A stretch of DNA of 64,000 bases from Dasypus novemcinctus. Lineage: Eukaryota; Chordata; Mammalia; Cingulata; Dasypodidae. The stretch is from contig NC_080704.1 in assembly GCF_030445035.2 (NCBI RefSeq), forward strand, positions 26,888,499 through 26,952,498. Direction: 5' to 3'. This document shows, piece by piece, positions 24,618 through 37,045 of the stretch (its first letter is position 1; every line of letters starts with the position of its first letter). The notes below the pieces were generated by a model, which was given only the letters and a program-made list of their open reading frames with translations, was not told the DNA's origin and did no database searches. A program made the position numbers and the translations under genes.

Positions 24618-25358
24618 TTGTATTTTTAATAATTACAATTTAAACTATCTAGTCATAGTCCTTCAAAGGGACTTGACGAAGCTACCCAGAATTACTAAAA
24701 AGTTTCTTTCCATATAATGAGATATTCTGGTAATTTCCTAATTTTGTCTCTTTGGTTCAACAGAAATATTTAAAAGTGAAATGTGATCACTGGATGTAGA
24801 GTTTGGGTTTCTCTATAAGTTCCTTTGCCAAATGCAGGAGTTGCAGACTTCCTATTGGTAAGAGTGAAGTAAATGGGTGAGTAAAACTATCCTGATGTGG
24901 AAGCATTTTCCTGTAGGGGAGTTCGGTCTTGATGAAAGTGTCAGGGCAGGAACTGGACTTTTAGGATGGTTACAGTCTCTCCTGACAGGACCTGCCAGTC
25001 ACTTCTAGGCAATAATATTCACACTATATGAGGCCCAGGAAGGATGGGCAAGTAGCTGAGCCAAGGAAAGGTCAAATGATTTTTTAATCATTCACAAGGG
25101 ATTTTTGGTAAAACTGAGACTTCATTTGGGAACCAAAAACGTTAACAAATAATCTCATGGACACTGAGACACATATTTTTCCTGAAAAGTATGCATCTTT
25201 TCCAGCAAAATCTTGTTGGGTGTTATGTTTTTGAGGAATGAACTTAGATGAATATGTGAGAATGGTATTTTATGGCATACTATACTAGAAATCTGAAAAA
25301 CCTGCAGCAGATATTAAATTCCAACTCTTGTTACAACTTTTTAAAAGATTGTGAAATT

Positions 25359-25751
25359 GGGAAACGGATGTGGTTCAACCAATTGGGCTCCCATCTACCA
25401 TATAAGAGGTCCAGGGTTCAATGCCCAAAGCCACCTGGTGAAGGCAAGCTGGCCCACACAGCAAGCTGGCCCACGTGAAGTGCCAGCCAACGCTGAGAGC
25501 TATTGCAGCAAGATGACACAACTAGAGACACAGAGGAGAGAAAACCAGACGACAAAGCAGAAAAGGGAGCTGAGGTGGCACAAGAGAGTAATTGCCTCTC
25601 TCCCACTCTGGAAAGTCCCAGGATTGGTTCCTGAAGCTGTCTAACGAGAATACAAGCAGACACAGAAGAACACACAGCCAATGGATACAGAGAGCAGACA
25701 ACAGGGACAACAGCGGGGTGGGGGGCAGAAAGAAATAAAATCTTTTTTTAA
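25359..25751 (+). mobile_element. Related tRNA-derived SINE, divergent subfamily
   Basis: Head ggaaacggatgtggttcaa with B-box-like gggttcaatgccc. The middle is unlike the other copies (ctgaggtggcacaagag). The tail is shared (cacacagccaatggatacag). Target duplication aaaagattgtgaaatt (25343-25358) and aaaagactgtgaaatt (25752-25767). Confidence 0.88.
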
Positions 25752-26039
25752 AAAAGACTGTGAAATTATCAAAACGCACATGAATAACATTTTAATATAC
25801 TGTATGATGGGTAGAAAAGGCTATCCATTGTACCATTTATTTCTTTGAATTCTCGGGCATGGTTTTGGCAATACAGGAACTCTGAACATTAACAAATTCA
25901 ATAAGAAGTAAATATATGGAAAATAAAAAGAATTCCAATGAATCCACTACCTCATTCTTACCTTATGTCAAAAGAAGCTGGGACTCAGTCTGACCCGACC
26001 ATTCTGAGAGCATGACGGGTCTTAAAACATATGCATTAA

Positions 26040-26150
26040 ATGTGAAGAAACTGAGGCCCAGAGATATTAAATCCCTCTCCAAGGCCACAAGGGCCAATAA
26101 GCGGCAGAGCTGAGATTGAAACTTACAGCTCCTGACTCCAAAACCTGTTG
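26040..26150 (-). repeat. MIR fragment
   Basis: gaagaaactgaggcccagag followed by caaggccacaagggccaata and gcagagctgagatt, the recognisable MIR core in reverse orientation. Confidence 0.8.
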
Positions 26151-28239
26151 TCTTAAATAAGAGGACAAGGAGGTTTCACACCCAATAGAAGTGCCACCCC
26201 CACATCCTTCTAGGCAGAAAAATCTTCTCTCTGAGTTTAACTCAGAGGCTATAGCAGTACAAAGGCACTACCACTTGATGGGACCATCAGGGCTGTATTC
26301 TAGGACCAAAGGGAATATTTGATATATATAAAGTAGATGAGGAAATGCACCCGCAGTGCCTACAATAAAGGGTGTAGTGAGAGAAGGTGCTGTGGGTCAG
26401 ACAATTCCTGAAAACCTGCCTAGAACAGGATGTGGAAAACACATCCCCTCCCACAAGAACAAGTTTTGGCAGAGGCTGCAAAGACAAAGCAATAAATGCC
26501 AAGAACCCCATAATCTAAAATGAGGTTCTGTAATATGCCAAAAAACAAATAGTGAGCAAACTAGTTCTGTTAGTATTAGCCCATTGCCCATTTCAAGGAT
26601 ATGAAAAGTTAAGTTTGAAAAAGGAAGAAAGAATACCTGGAAGAGTTATCAATGTGGTAGGCATTTTCTTCACCAGCCTGAGTCTGATTCTTCTAAGTTT
26701 CTCCTCAACCTCATAAGTAAACATTTTATATAAATGGGAGTTTCCTGCTGTGGAAATGCCACATTAAGATCCCACACTGACTTTCTTAAGGGTATGTTCC
26801 ATTGGGATCTGAGCATTGATTGTCTGCTTATCTTTTTCAGTCTCTTCCTTAATGAACTGAGCCTTCTTTCATTGCACCTAAAGCCTGGGGATGGTACAGG
26901 GCACAAATGGTTTACCAAATATCCCATACAGCTGCCCACTGCTATGTATATTTAGTACAAAGGTGACACTATTGCATGACAGATGTGGTCAATGAATTTG
27001 CATATAAAACACAGTCCAACTAAGAGTCCTTGCATATTATGTCCCCCATCTGCTATACAGATGCACTTGGCAGTATCATGCTCTGAAAAGAGATCAACTG
27101 AAGTCCATGCCCAGCTGTGCTCTTGACAGGAGGGTAAGGCTCGAGGTATGGTACTTCTGGTTATGGGTTCAGAGGCCCCTTTTCTACTTAACTGTGCAGC
27201 TAGCACTCTGGACACATTTTCCAGGTCTCCTTGGCTTCATGTGCTAGAAGCACTAGGTCTTGTTTGGAGGCCAGGTCCTGAATCATAGATAGATGACCAG
27301 GTCCTATGTGACTGCCTGTTCAGGTGGCCATGTGCCTTACTTGCACAGGACAGGTCTGGTCAGCTTGTTGATTCCATTGATTTTCATTCTCCAAATGTCC
27401 CTATCCATGGGCAACTACTGGTTTGTGCACTCTGCCAGTAATTTCTTTTCTGTCTCCATGGGAATGGAGACTTCATTATCTATTTGTCCACTTTACAGGT
27501 TTATGGGCAACTGCCAGTACGTAAGTCAAAATGTAACAAGGTACATTTTAGGGGGTGTTTCCCAGAATAAACACCACATCCCGTAACTTCACACTTGGAT
27601 CAGAGTATGCTTTTCCACGAACAGAAGAAAACACTTTTCATTGGGGATACATGGCTTCCATAACCTATTACAACCTATCTGTCTTTAACTTAGTTGATGC
27701 AACCCTGGACCAGATCTAGGCATCCTTAGGAACCTGGGTATAGTGAAGTCACCAAGAAGACCAAGGTGCTAGCAATGTCCCTGTGTGTAGGAAAGACACA
27801 ACTCAAGAGTCACTGGACATTTTTCCTGTGGCTCTGAGACACAAGTAATACCTGGTTCACATCTTCTCTGTACACACAAATTCCACCTAAACATCAACGC
27901 TTGATGGGTAACTCCACTTTGATGGGGTTATCATTTCTGACATACCCCATGAATGGATGTCAGAACATAACAAACTCTGCTTTTGCTTTGTTACTGTCTT
28001 GATCCAGTCCAGCACCCACTAAATAGCCAGCAATAGTCTTGGGAATGGGGTGGACCAACTGATGGAGTCAGGCAAGTGCCAGGATCAAAACCCTAAAAAG
28101 CTGAAATTTCTTGAACTTGATAACTGCACTTAAGGTGTTTGCATAAGTGGATGTCCTTTTTCTTAGGAAACGTACGTGGCACTGATGCGTGTTTGCGGAT
28201 CATGCTGTATACTGCCTAAACTCAAGTGTTCTGAGAATG

Positions 28240-28248
28240 AAAAGAAAT

Positions 28249-28288
<40 letters not shown>

Positions 28289-28323
28289 AAGAAAGGAGGG
28301 AGGGTGGGAGGGAGGGAGGGAGG
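28240..28323 (+). repeat. GA / GGGA microsatellite
   Basis: Uninterrupted purine tract: (ga)n from about 28250, then (ggga)n to 28323. Confidence 0.95.
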
Positions 28324-28339
28324 TAAAAAGAAAGAAGCC

Positions 28340-28550
28340 ACTGTAGCAGTTTGATATAATTGATGAATTCTAAAAAGAAATACTGGATTATGCTTGTAAT
28401 CTGATCTGCACCTGGGCATGATTTATGCTTTATGGCCTGGTATCTGTAAGCTCCTACCCAAAATAAATACCCATCATAAAAACCAACCAATTTCTGGTAT
28501 TTTGCAAGAGCATCCCTTTGGCTGACTAATACACATATCTTGTATGACAT
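28340..28550. repeat. Unnamed interspersed-repeat-like stretch
   Basis: Starts ctgtagcagtttgatataat and ends gctgactaatacac. It looks like a known dispersed mammalian repeat, but I cannot name the family. It sits directly after the GA microsatellite. Confidence 0.35.
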
Positions 28551-29490
28551 TGGGCCAAAATGAACCACCTATAAATCACATCAGGTTCATGTCTATTCTG
28601 AGAGTTATTTCAAAATCCACTCAAAGTAAATTTTTAACCCATATGGGATTACAGGCACCACAATGACTTGTGCCGCCAGAGTCCAAAGGGGCTTAAAATG
28701 TTTCGCAAACTTTAATGCCTTCAAGATCCCAACACACTTGCATCAGTTCGTAAAGTTACCAGTACTTATAAAGAAGGGAGGCACTCGATTCTACCCTAGA
28801 CCTATGTGTCCTTGAGAAAAGTCATGTCTAGATAGAAAGATCGTGTTGAAGAAATTATGTCAATATCAGTACAAATAGCACAGACATGACAAGGTGGTCT
28901 AGGCTTCCTTGGCCCTTTTCATCTCAAAATGGTCAAGGTCACACTGACTTGGAATGTAAGGTCTGTCATTATGTAACCAAGGGTTTTCTACTCCTTCCCA
29001 TTCAGCACAACTGGCAGGGCTCTGCTGTATGCCAGCTGAGGAGTCAAGCCTCTTGTAGCCTCACTGGGTTTGCCCAAAACTATCTTTACTAGCTCTTCTT
29101 TTCTGCTTGATATAGTATCAAACTTAGTATATCTCTGTGTAACTGACAGCCCTTGATCAGCATGGAATATTATATCTGTAGTCTTGACCACTAGTAGAAG
29201 TGAAACATTAAATTTCTCAATGACACAGAAGAATGGGCAACAACACAATGATTTTCTTAGATATCTGAGGTTCTCACCCACTTTAAGTCTACCTGTAACA
29301 ACATGCAACTCAGCAAGGGTCTGAAGGACGACGGACATGAATGACTTGGCCATCTGACTCCAACATTTCTGCAGCAGTGTCAGCTTAGCACCAGGATCCC
29401 ATCCATAACTGGCTAGTCAGCCTAAGGGATCTGGCCTATATTTTCACAAAAGGAGTTTTGGATCTTATCAGCCTCCAGGAGAGGGGTGTT

Positions 29491-30485
29491 AAAAAGCCTG
29501 ACTCTCCAAAAAAGAGTTGGGAGGTCATCAGAGAGGTCACGCTTATGCATGCCTCAGCCAAGTCCCAGAGACAGCCAAGGTAGATACAACCCCAGGTACT
29601 GGTTCTCCTGAGGGCTACAGAGACCCACAGGTTCTATGGTCATGGCAGATGGCTCTGGAGTTCAGTGCCATGTCAGTTGGCCCTACTTTGGTGTTTGACT
29701 CAGATGTGACCTTTCTGAGTCCTCTTCTATCACTTTTACTGGAACTGTGGTTGGCACTGCAGTTGGTGTATACTCAGGAGACCTGAATCTCTGGACTTTC
29801 CATGTGACAGCTAGGCCCTGAGCCTCAGCACACTTGCAACTCCTACCCTCTGGATTATTGGACTTACCCCAGCCAGCTAACATGGAGGTGAGGAAGGTCA
29901 ACCACCACACCAGGGAGCCAAGAGTGCCTACAACTGCAAGCAGGAGAACTGCATCCATCATCCATGTGGAATCTAAGCCCCCTCTCGATATAGAGGTGGA
30001 GTGGACATCACATCCCAGGGTCCACAGGTTGGAGGAATAGAGTATGGATTAGAGTGGACTTACTGATATTCTACTATGGAACTATTGTGATTAGTAATGG
30101 AAGAAATTGCAGCACTGATGTGGAGAAAATGGCCACAGTAGCTGCTGAAGGAAGGGAGAAGGAAGAAGAGATATGATGTGGGGGCATTTTCAGGACTTGG
30201 AATTGTCCTGGGTGGTACTGCAGGGACAGATGCTGGAGATTGTATGTCCTGCCATGGCCCACTGGGCGGACTGGGGGAGAGTGTAGACTACAATGTAAAC
30301 CATTATCCATGTGGTGCAGCAGTGCTCCAAAATGTATTCACCAAATGCAATGAATGTCCCATGATGATGAAAGAGGTTGTTGATGTGGGAGGAGTGGGAT
30401 GAGGGGGGTGGGGTGTATATGGGGACCTCTTATATTTTTTAATGTAACATTTTTTTAAAATAAAGAGAGAAGAAGAAAAAAGAAA
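29491..30485 (+). mobile_element. 5'-truncated LINE-1 3' end
   Basis: Very similar to 10813-11850 from ctccaaaaaagagt onward, including tctcgatatagaggtggagt, the G-rich block near 30388 and an A-rich tail. Relative to the other copies it has a short internal deletion near 29690. No clear target duplication was found. Confidence 0.85.
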
Positions 30486-33329
30486 AAAAATTCAATAGAC
30501 ACTATAACGCCAGCTTCCAGGAGACCATCTATTCTCACTAGAGGCTCCTGAAACAAGGGCAAGGGGAAGGGGATAAGAGGGAGAGAAACTGGCTGCCAAA
30601 AGCACAGGTTTGCACATACTTTCAGTCTTTCCCTCAGCCTCAAAAAATGCACTTTTAACAGACAGGTTGTTTTAACAACAGCGTCAAGTCAGACAGGTGA
30701 TTTCAATCCTACCTCTATGCTATCGTATCCCAGAGAATGTATCTTATACCTAACTTGATTCCACAAACAGGTCAACCAGTGGGAGACCCTTACTCATCCC
30801 CCCTTTCCCACCACATAGATGAAGGCAGTGCTAACAGACCATAGGTAGTCTTTCTTCTAATAACCTGTGGTTGTCTAAGAAAAAGGCATTGCATGTTGGT
30901 GCCATGTTGGGTGCCAAATTTGTGATGCTCATGCCCAAAGACAAGACAAGGCCAAGTATAAAGCCTAAATTCTTCTTCCAATAAAGATGCAAAAAGTCAT
31001 TTTTATATGTATACACTGTAGTACCTACACAACACAGCAAAGAAATAATATGCCAAAGGTACAGGCTCCCCATGATCCTTGTCTGACAAATCAAGAAGGG
31101 GAGGGGAGGGGGATGGAGGGAAGGGCAAATAAATGACAAATACAGCAAAATGTTAAAATTGGTAGATCTGGGTATCTGGGGGTGGGGTGATCTGAGTATC
31201 TAGCCTACAGCTCAGTTTTCTAATCTGCAGCTCTATACTGGAGTGGGGAGAAGGGAGAGAAAACCCCAATATCAAACAAGACCCTGGAGGGAATGAGAAA
31301 CTATTCCAAAGGAGATAAGGAGTAGAGGAGAAGATGGACTCAGAGCAAATCCTCACATGCCTCCCATGTTCTTGCACTCTGAAGATCACAAGACTTTCTG
31401 CCAAGACTCAGAAGAGCTGTGGGTCGAGTCTTTGCCTGTGTGGTCTATATGCACACATTCAAGGTCCCCGGGGCAGAGCTGTTATCCTACACATGGATAC
31501 CACCAGGGAGTTCCTCCCCCTGGGACACCCGAAAGTCATGACACCACCCCATTCTGGAAGGAAGCTGAAGCCATCCATCATCCACCACATGTTTCTCTGT
31601 GGTCCTCAAACTTCCATGATGGGAGACCCGTAATGGATTAGGGAATGAGGGTTGGGTTGGTGGACCAAGGTGCAACAGACTCAGAAAGCTTGACTACATT
31701 CCCCTGTACTTAGAGGGACACAGGAACCAGTATCTGATTCTCACAGAGAGAGAAGCTGGGGCTGGAGGCGGCCTGCCAGAAGGTACAAAGGGGACTGGCT
31801 AGGAGTGAATTCACAGCCTCCATTTGCAGAAGATTCTTTCCCAAGATCTATCTATGGACTCTGAAAAAGGAGTGTGATAGGCATTGTCTCTACCCTCATA
31901 GGGCTGAACAAAGAGTACTTCCCCCTTGCCTCAAGCAAATGACAAACAGCTTCAGAAAGCTTGACTCACGTCCCCTTGTGTTTCTGGGACATAGGGACTA
32001 GTGTCTTCATATGCAATTAAAGTCAAGAAGCTGGAGCTAAATGTTGTTTAAGAGGCAAAATTTTTGTTATACATATATATAACTATAATTTTTAAAAAGA
32101 AGCAGCAGCAGCTTGAGCTGGTGCTGCTCTAGCCAGAGGGTAATTGAGAGGCAGTCTTGAGAGTGAACTGCACTCCCATCATCACATGCAAAAGAGAGGT
32201 TTGTGCATTCCTTGGTCAACAAGAGAACTCTGCAATAGGGAGTGTACTGAGATTGTCTTAGAAGCAAAACTGCAGGAGTGGGACCAGGAGGGGCAGAACA
32301 GCCCCAAAAGAGGGATGGATCACAAAAACACCTAGAAGCCAAGGCTGGCACTAGTATTGTTTAGAAAAAAAGGCACTGGAATGGGCATGGGCCTGCAGTC
32401 TAAGGTTCATGAAGCTAAGTGAAATGCCTCCGTGAAAGTGAAAGCTCAGGATTCTCTCCATAATACAGAGCCCCAAAGCTACATTACAACTTTGCTAGCC
32501 ATGCAAGGATGTGCTCTTCTCCCACAATCCCCTCTGCCTTGGGACCCTGTGTGTAGAGTAGAGAAGAACAGGAGGTCAAGTGGGGAGGAGAAGAAGGGAG
32601 GAAAGACAAGAGGGCAGTCATAATAAGAACAGCAGAACTATTTGATAGCCCAAGGCAGGAGGTTATTACACATGGTAATTTTTCAGTTAGCAACAATTCT
32701 GTGGTTCTTGTCTCTTTTTGCTTAGCCCTCAAAAACATGGGAAAAAAAGAGCCTCCCTGAGGAAAAAACACTAGTCAAAAAGCCTCTGCTTGAAAAGCAG
32801 GGACGAAATTCCCTCTGGAGATGACCCTAAAGAACAAAAAGGGGGCGGGGCTATGAAGCCAGAGAGAGTTGATAGCAGTCATATATGTGGGGGTTCTGAA
32901 TACACCCTGACAAGGCAGAGAAGGATCGGATGAGGATTACTGGCTTCCCCCCAGATTTCACCAGTATTCTCTCCTGTGCTGTCTTTAAACTCCTTTCTCT
33001 AAGATTCTCCTTTTTCTTTGCATTTCCCACCTTTCCTGGGTTACTCATTCTGCCAAGTGATATCTATTAAGAATGAAATGGCTCTCCAACTTGGTTCAGA
33101 ACTACAATCTTACATGGATACTTTGCTAGGGGAACCTGGGCACTGAGGACCCTAATGAAATTCATTTCCCTAGTTATCTTCCCTATGTATGCTTTCCTAC
33201 AATACGTCTAACTATCTGTAATGACCCTGTGCCTCAACCAAGACTCCTCCCAACTTTCATCAATTTCTCCATTTACAAAAGAAATGTGAAAATCTAACCC
33301 ACGCCCAATCTGAAGAGGGTGAACCACTC

Positions 33330-33500
33330 AGAGCGTACACTTCAGGGAGCACTGAAGGATCTGGACACAGAAGACCTAAACTAAAAGTCAGGCTCTGTCA
33401 CTTCCTTGCTCAGTGTCCTTTCCTAGGCTCAGGTTCCTCATCTCTATATTAAAATGGGTGAATCAAGTTACACAGTCCTTGGATTTCATCCAGTTCCTGG
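33330..33500 (+). repeat. MIR fragment
   Basis: gtcaggctctgtcacttcct, then cctaggctcaggttcctcat and attaaaatgggtgaat, the MIR core in forward orientation. Confidence 0.7.
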
Positions 33501-33529
33501 GGTTCCCTTTACCCTTTCCAGTGTCAAGA

Positions 33530-36380
33530 TTTTGCAACTTATTGTTTTCTGAAACTTTGGGGCATCTTGTAGTTTTCTAGAACTTTGGGGTGCTCATCCA
33601 ACTTTCTTAAACCGTACCACCCTCTCTCCATTCCACATTTGGCACAATACCTGTGACCCCTATATAGGCTAATGAAAAAGGGAGCAGTATGTGACTGGTG
33701 GCACAAGGAACAGGAGGCCACTGCCAAAGGAAAATTTTAGTAGCCCAAGCACAGGCCCTGCAACGCATGAGTCCAGAGTAACCATTTGAGCTAGACACTT
33801 CTGTCACAGAGGACAAAATGGAATGGGACCTATGGGAAAGGGATGAAAAGACAAGGATACCCATAAGGTTTTGGTCTCAGTTCTTCAAAGGAGCTGAGCA
33901 ATGTTATACCATCCTAGAAAAGAAATTTCTGGTTGTATACCAAGCTTACTACAAACAGGATACTGCAGTGGAAATAAAAACTGCATGTCTCATTAAGGGA
34001 TGGGTAAAGGGGCTTTTGGAGAGGCCTGTTTCTGCAGTAGCCTAGAAGCAACTTCTCCATTTACAAAAGAAATGTGATGGTACACATATCTACAGCAGAG
34101 GGGACACTTAAAATCTAGTCCCATCTTATTGGAGTTATAAATCCTTCTGGGGCCCTTAACATATACCATGGGACCAGAAGAGGCCCCAGAGTTGCCCCGA
34201 GAAAAGCCCCAATGTATAAGGGAAAAAGAAGGGACACCCTCACAGAATGTTTGGTATATGAACGGCTCCCACTCAGGCCAACCCCTGCCTTGGACAGCAG
34301 TGGCCATACAATGGTAAACAGACACCCTGTGGGTAGAAAAGGGACTGGGACACAGTAGTCAATGGGCTAAGCACGAATTATCTGGTTGCTTCTTATGAAT
34401 GAGCTACACCCAGTCACTATTTGCACTGATTCATGGGCAATTATAACATAATTGTCAATATGGCAGCCTAATGGGAAGCCAATAAATTGCTTACAAACAG
34501 GCATCCCTTGTGGAGGACTGAACTATGGCAAGGTATCTGGGACTGCCTACAATACCCAGGGGCAGATGTTATGGTCTTCCATGTGGCTGCCGATCAGCTG
34601 ACCTCCCTCCTGGAAAAGAGAGAAGCAGATATCTTAGCAAAGACCCAAGCGGTGGAAATGATTAACAAGACAGACATAGTTCACTGGATATACTGGAAAG
34701 GGGACACATTGGTATTCACAGAACCTGGAGGCTAGCACAAATGGTTGGTTTGCCTATCTCCAGAGAAGACATTGAAAGAGTCTCCCCAGACTGCCTTACT
34801 TGTAACCAAGTGTGACTCAAATCTCTGCCCAGAGCATCTGGCCATATAACAAAAGGAACTAAAGCTTTAGACATCTGGCAGGTTGATTTCATAGGGCCTC
34901 CTCCGAGGTACCAAGGGTATTGCTATGCACTTACCTGTGTAGACAGTTAGTGGTCTCATGCAAGCAATTCCCTTGGTAAACATGCCAACCAACATCCACT
35001 ATCAAAGACCACAATGTCTACAATGTGTGGCATATCTAGTTACCATTTCTAGTGACTAAGGAACCCACTTCACTGGCACCCTAATACAAAATTGGGTACA
35101 CAAGGAGGGGATAACATGGCAGTTTCATTTGTCTTATAATGCTCAAGGGGCTGGCCTAATAGAAAGGAAAAACAGCCTACAACAGGTACATATCAAACTC
35201 CTCAATGAATGAACATCTCTAAAAGGATAAGCAGTAGTCCTGCTAGAGGCCCTCAGAAACCTTAATGCAATGCCCACCAAGGGAGGTAAGCCAGCCTTTG
35301 ATAGGATCCTTGCTGCAGCAGCCCCTGCACAAGCCATGCAAGTATGGAAACAGACAGAGGAGGCCTGGAGCCCCGAGCTAAATGCCACCTGAGATGAGAT
35401 AACCATATGAACTCTACTCTCTATCATCCCTAGTAACCAAATAATACCTTGGAGTCTGGGGTGGACAGCAAGAGATGGATCAGGATTCTCTTGCTAATAA
35501 GGCAGGAGGTTCCTGGCACCCTAGAGCTAACCCCAACATTCCTGGGAGATGGTCCAGAGAGATATGTGGCAATACGCAGATGAGCATCCAATCCCAAAAG
35601 GCACAGCTGTGGTAACAGTGAGCTGGATCTGTATGACTGTTAACACTATTAATATAGAGATGGCTGCCCCTCCTGTGGTAAGACGAAAGGTATGGTACAG
35701 TCAGCCAGGGCAAGTCACTGCTACAGCAAATATCACTGCCAAAGGAGAAACCAACACTAGTATCACATTAACAGAAGAGTGAGATAGCCCAATCTGTGCT
35801 CCTAACAAGTTCCTATCTTTTTGCTGCTAGTTTATGCTGTTTTTTGTGGCTAATTGCTTATGCTAATGCTTGAAGCACCATTGAAAATTCGTTTTTAGCC
35901 TGGATCCACCACAGAGCAGACATGCACAATCACAAAATCCTCGGGGGACTCTAGGATATCAGGCACAATCCCAATGCCCTTAAATGAACCTATTTGAAGA
36001 GGAACGTGGAGCAAGTACATATTCTCTTGGTGGGATTAAATAATCTCTGCTTTTGATCCCTAAGGAGGTAATACAGATATCATGTTCAAGATAGAAACCT
36101 TTCAAAAGTTTGTAACCACACAGCCCTCAATGATACTAAACACAATCCTTCTGCATAAATCAAGAAACTGCAGCCATACACAAAGTGGTGCTACAAAACT
36201 ACATGGCCCTGGCTATTCTCACTGCAGCACAAAGGGAAACATGTACCTTATTAAAAAATGAGTGATGTGTCTACATTCCAGATAAAGAAACCAAAGTAAA
36301 TAAGTCCTTAGCTTACTTGCAAAAACAATTGCAAATCAAACGAGTGCTGACTCACAGTGGTCTCAAAAGAAGGCTAGGAA
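33530..36380 (+). pseudogene. Endogenous retrovirus remnant: pol and env scraps
   Basis: Collinear but frame-broken retroviral sequence on the + strand. RT connection region: 33560-33720 (HLAQYL then PLYRLMKKG). RNase H region: 33840-34700 (IRFWSQFFKGAEQCYTILEK at about 33861-33920; ICTDSW near 34417; ELWQGIWD). Integrase: 34740-35460 (IWQVDFIGPPPRYQGYCYAL near 34874-34933, then CVD, followed by frameshifts and stops). Near 36150-36340 there is a transmembrane-Env-like stretch (VVLQNYMALAILTAAQ, then C-x6-stop-C where the family has CC). Many stops make it non-functional. The Env motif fits a gamma-type envelope. The class of the pol part is uncertain. No paired LTRs are visible. Confidence 0.75.
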
Positions 36381-36394
36381 ATGTTAATATCAGA

Positions 36395-36960
36395 CAAAAA
36401 AAAAATCATACTAAGTGAAGAAGATGGGGCACAGAGTACTACATATTGTATGATTCCATTTATATAAAATGTAAATATAAATCAATTTATAAGATGAAAT
36501 TAGATTAGTAGTTATGTAGGGTTGAGGAAGGGGCGTGGAGTCTTTCTTTCTGGAATAATGAAATGGTTTTAAAATTTTTGAGATGATGAATGTACAACAT
36601 TGTGATAATACTAAAAGCCACTGATTAGACACTTTGGGTAGATCATATGGTATATGAATATATCTCAATAAAACTGCTTAATAAACAAACAAATAACTGT
36701 GCAAGAATAGCCAGAAATAGCAACAATGTACAGCAGGGGAAACAGAGAGAATGAGAAGTGAGGAATTTTCTTGTCTGTTTTTTTTTTATTATAATTATTG
36801 AAATAATGAAAATGATTTAATAATGATTGAAGTGATGAATGCACATCTATGTGATTATATCAAATACCGTTGATTGTACACTTTGGATAAACTGTACACC
36901 CTATTAATATGTATCAATAAAATTTATTTGTTTAAAATATATATATTATGTATTAAACTG
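36395..36960 (+). mobile_element. Two adjacent old LINE-1 3' ends
   Basis: First piece 36395-36690: tgtatgattccatttatata, a gatgatgaatgtacaacatt block and tctcaataaaactgctt. Second piece 36700-36955 aligns with 9304-9570. Both end in A-rich DNA. Confidence 0.7.
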
Positions 36961-37045
36961 ACACTGTTTAATATTGTCTGGGGACTGTGATCATATGGTT
37001 TAAAAACAAAATAAAATAGAAAATCATCCAAAAAAAAAAAAAAAA

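Larger units (their letters stand above)
22229..25945 (+). pseudogene. CDV3: Processed pseudogene of CDV3
   Basis: Intronless, decayed copy of CDV3 (carnitine deficiency-associated gene 3 homologue). The reading frame starts near ATG 22599 with RLDNLIAKRDQKKE, then a Gly/Ala/Ser-rich stretch and EADYSSLQVQ. A stop at 22812-22814 and a +1 frameshift follow. The second frame shows NWEEGGDGGGG, EKSSGHWNKTALVQAPPAPV, IVTETPRPTM, VYRPPGVRLT and PPQGPSEIYSNTQ, and stops near 23071-23073. All are recognisable CDV3 segments in the correct order. The region 23074-25945 is read as 3' UTR, with AATAAA at 25922-25927, and carries three SINE insertions. The 5' boundary is taken where the E part of array copy 2 ends. 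The 3' limit is less certain, and I found no clear target duplication. Confidence 0.85.
26120..33200 (+). repeat. Mosaic repeat array, copy 3 (B-C-E parts)
   Basis: B part 26120-29480 aligns with 9935-15248 (examples: cagtccaactaagagtccttg against the TSD site of copy 1; ccattgattttcat at 27377 against 12074; tagccagcaatagtc at 28024 against tagccaacaatagtg at 12743). C part 31300-32600 aligns with 17690-18590 and 19920-20700. E part 32690-33160 aligns with 21775-22228. A truncated L1 (29491-30485) lies between B and C, at a different point from the L1 between B and C in copy 1. No intact coding frame. Includes a purine microsatellite at 28240-28323. Confidence 0.55.

Noticed and set aside
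28125-28250. Possible older L1 or DNA-transposon fragment
   Set aside because: A few words look familiar, but I could not place them in a family with confidence.
16219-30485. That the L1 ends at 16219 and 29491 are one insertion copied with the array
   Set aside because: They sit at different points relative to the B and C parts, and only the first has a clear target repeat.
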